Origin: a bacterium
GTDB taxonomy: Bacteria; JAUVQV01; DATDCY01
Assembly (NCBI GenBank): GCA_036524115.1
Contig: DATDCY010000263.1
Span: 1 to 6,027, forward strand
Direction of reading: 5' to 3'
DNA length: 6,027 nucleotides
The position numbers and the translations under genes are program-made. Within the stretch, counting starts at the first letter, position 1, and each line of letters starts with the position of its first letter. Below, piece by piece: positions 4,962 through 6,027 of the stretch. Below the pieces are notes generated by a model. The model was not told where the DNA came from. It ran no database searches and saw nothing but the letters and a program-made list of their open reading frames with translations.

Positions 4962-6027
4962 AAATCCTCGGCATCTCGGCCTTCTACCACGACGCCGCGG
5001 CGGCGCTCCTCGACTCGGGAGAGATCGTCGCGGCGGCGCAGGAGGAGCGCTTCACGCGCCGCAAGCACGACCCCTCCTTCCCGCACAACGCCATCGCGTA
5101 CTGTCTCGACGCCACGGGGGCCGCGTTCGAGGAGCTGGAGGCGGTCGCCTTCTACGACAAGCCGTTCCTCAAGTTCGAGCGACTGCTCGAGACCTACTAC
5201 GCCTTCGCGCCGCGCGGCCTGCGGTCGTTCCTCGCGGCGATGCCGGTCTGGATCAAGGAGAAGCTGCTGCTCAAGCGGCTGCTCCTGGACGAGCTCTCGC
5301 GGCTGGCCGGGCACCGCGTGGCGGAGACGAAGCTGCTCTTCCCCGAGCACCACCTCTCGCACGCGGCGAGCGCGTTCTACCCCTCGCCGTTCGACGAGGC
5401 CGCGATCCTCACGATCGACGGCGTCGGCGAGTGGGCCACCGCGTCGATCTGCCACGGGCGGGGCAACGGCATCGAGATCCTGCGCGAGCTGCGCTTCCCG
5501 CACTCGGTGGGACTGCTCTACTCGGCGTTCACCTACTACCTCGGCTTCCGCGTCAACTCCGGGGAGTACAAGCTCATGGGCCTCGCCCCCTACGGCGACC
5601 CCGGGGGGGAGCGCACGGCGCGCTACGAGGCGCTGATCCTGGAGAAGATGGTCGACCTCGCCGCCGACGGTTCCCTCTGGCTCGACCAGGGGTACTTCGA
5701 CTACGCGACGGGGCTGCGCATGGCCAACGAGCCGGCGTGGGAGGCGCTCTTCGGCGTTGCGCGGCGCGAGCCCGAGGGCGAGATGCGGCAGGAGCACTGC
5801 GACCTGGCGCTGGCGATCCAGCGGGTGACCGAGCGCGTCGTGCTGGCAATGGCCGCCGAGGCGCGGCGGCTGACCGGCTCGCGCAACCTCTGTCTCGCCG
5901 GCGGCGTCGCGCTCAACTGCGTCGCCAACGGCAAGCTGCTGCGCAGCGGGCTCGTCGACGGCCTCTGGATCCAGCCGGCGGCGGGCGACGCGGGCGGGGC
6001 GCTCGGCGCCGCCCTGTGCGCGCACCA
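4958..6027 (+). CDS. NodU/CmcH/TobZ-family O-carbamoyltransferase (N-terminal part, cut by window edge)
   Basis: The first 356 residues are visible and the gene continues past the right edge; the family is usually about 550-620 residues. These enzymes use ATP and carbamoyl phosphate to place a carbamoyl group on a sugar or secondary-metabolite hydroxyl. The N-terminus (M/V)KILGISAFYHDAAAALL is the family's classic start. QEERFTRRKHD (28-38), HHLSHAASAFY (131-141, Kae1-like H-x3-H), LTIDGVGEW (151-159), SGEYKLMGLAPYG (201-213) and LAGGVALNC (313-321) are the conserved ASKHA/Kae1-like blocks. The carbamoyl-phosphate-handling C-terminal domain lies beyond the window. The GTG at 4958 is chosen because it gives the family N-terminus; an in-frame GTG at 4928 precedes the predicted transcript start. 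No glycosyltransferase or biosynthetic neighbour is visible, so the acceptor is unknown. It could modify a surface polysaccharide or a natural product. Confidence 0.95.
   Translation, partial: MKILGISAFYHDAAAALLDSGEIVAAAQEERFTRRKHDPSFPHNAIAYCLDATGAAFEELEAVAFYDKPFLKFERLLETYYAFAPRGLRSFLAAMPVWIKEKLLLKRLLLDELSRLAGHRVAETKLLFPEHHLSHAASAFYPSPFDEAAILTIDGVGEWATASICHGRGNGIEILRELRFPHSVGLLYSAFTYYLGFRVNSGEYKLMGLAPYGDPGGERTARYEALILEKMVDLAADGSLWLDQGYFDYATGLRMANEPAWEALFGVARREPEGEMRQEHCDLALAIQRVTERVVLAMAAEARRLTGSRNLCLAGGVALNCVANGKLLRSGLVDGLWIQPAAGDAGGALGAALCAH

Noticed and set aside
4781-6025. A 414-codon minus-strand frame antisense to the carbamoyltransferase gene
   Set aside because: The plus frame from 4958 shows the full set of family motifs and no stop, so the antisense frame is a shadow.
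916-6027. Link between mitomycin-type repair (helicase-nuclease) and a carbamoyltransferase, since mitomycin carries a carbamoyl group
   Set aside because: The two genes are separated by the hcp-like gene, are divergently oriented and have separate promoters. No other natural-product gene is in view, so a resistance cluster is not supported.

Overview
The window is very GC-rich and holds four protein genes. Three are on the minus strand: an outer-membrane beta-barrel protein, a large helicase-nuclease fusion and an exported Hcp-like protein. The fourth is a partial plus-strand carbamoyltransferase gene that runs off the right edge. The outer-membrane protein, the Sec-type signal peptides, the sigma70-like promoters and the strong Shine-Dalgarno sites indicate a Gram-negative bacterium. 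The helicase with a fused C-terminal RNase H-like nuclease and the high GC content suggest something like an uncultured deltaproteobacterium (Desulfobacterota/Myxococcota) or a neighbouring phylum. That placement is inference only; there is no rRNA or marker gene here.

Layout, left to right. Positions 1-68 show no gene. Positions 69-719 (minus) encode a 216-residue secreted protein with the strand pattern and C-terminal aromatic residue of a small outer-membrane barrel. It has a strong ribosome binding site and its own consensus-like promoter (837-865). Positions 916-4041 (minus) encode a 1041-residue superfamily 2 helicase of the MrfA/YprA type: helicase core, then a cysteine-rich MZB/DUF1998 region, then a DEDD-type 3'-5' exonuclease domain. 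In Bacillus subtilis the helicase MrfA and nuclease MrfB are separate proteins of one DNA-repair pathway; here both activities lie in one chain. Its promoter candidate sits so close to the ATG that the mRNA would be nearly leaderless. Positions 4129-4647 (minus) encode an Hcp-family protein with an N-terminal signal peptide, which is unusual because type VI secretion Hcp normally has none. A GC-rich hairpin lies between it and the helicase gene.

Positions 4648-4957 form a 310-bp divergent intergenic region. It contains possible alternative hairpins in the hcp-like leader, then a good plus-strand promoter whose -35 box lies inside a 7-7-7 inverted repeat, a candidate operator. From 4958 to the window end is the N-terminal 356 residues of a NodU/CmcH/TobZ-family O-carbamoyltransferase.

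The four genes do not obviously form one pathway. The most notable points are the helicase-exonuclease fusion, the secreted Hcp-like protein with its less biased codon use, and a shared TTGwCwTTCC box at the three predicted promoters.
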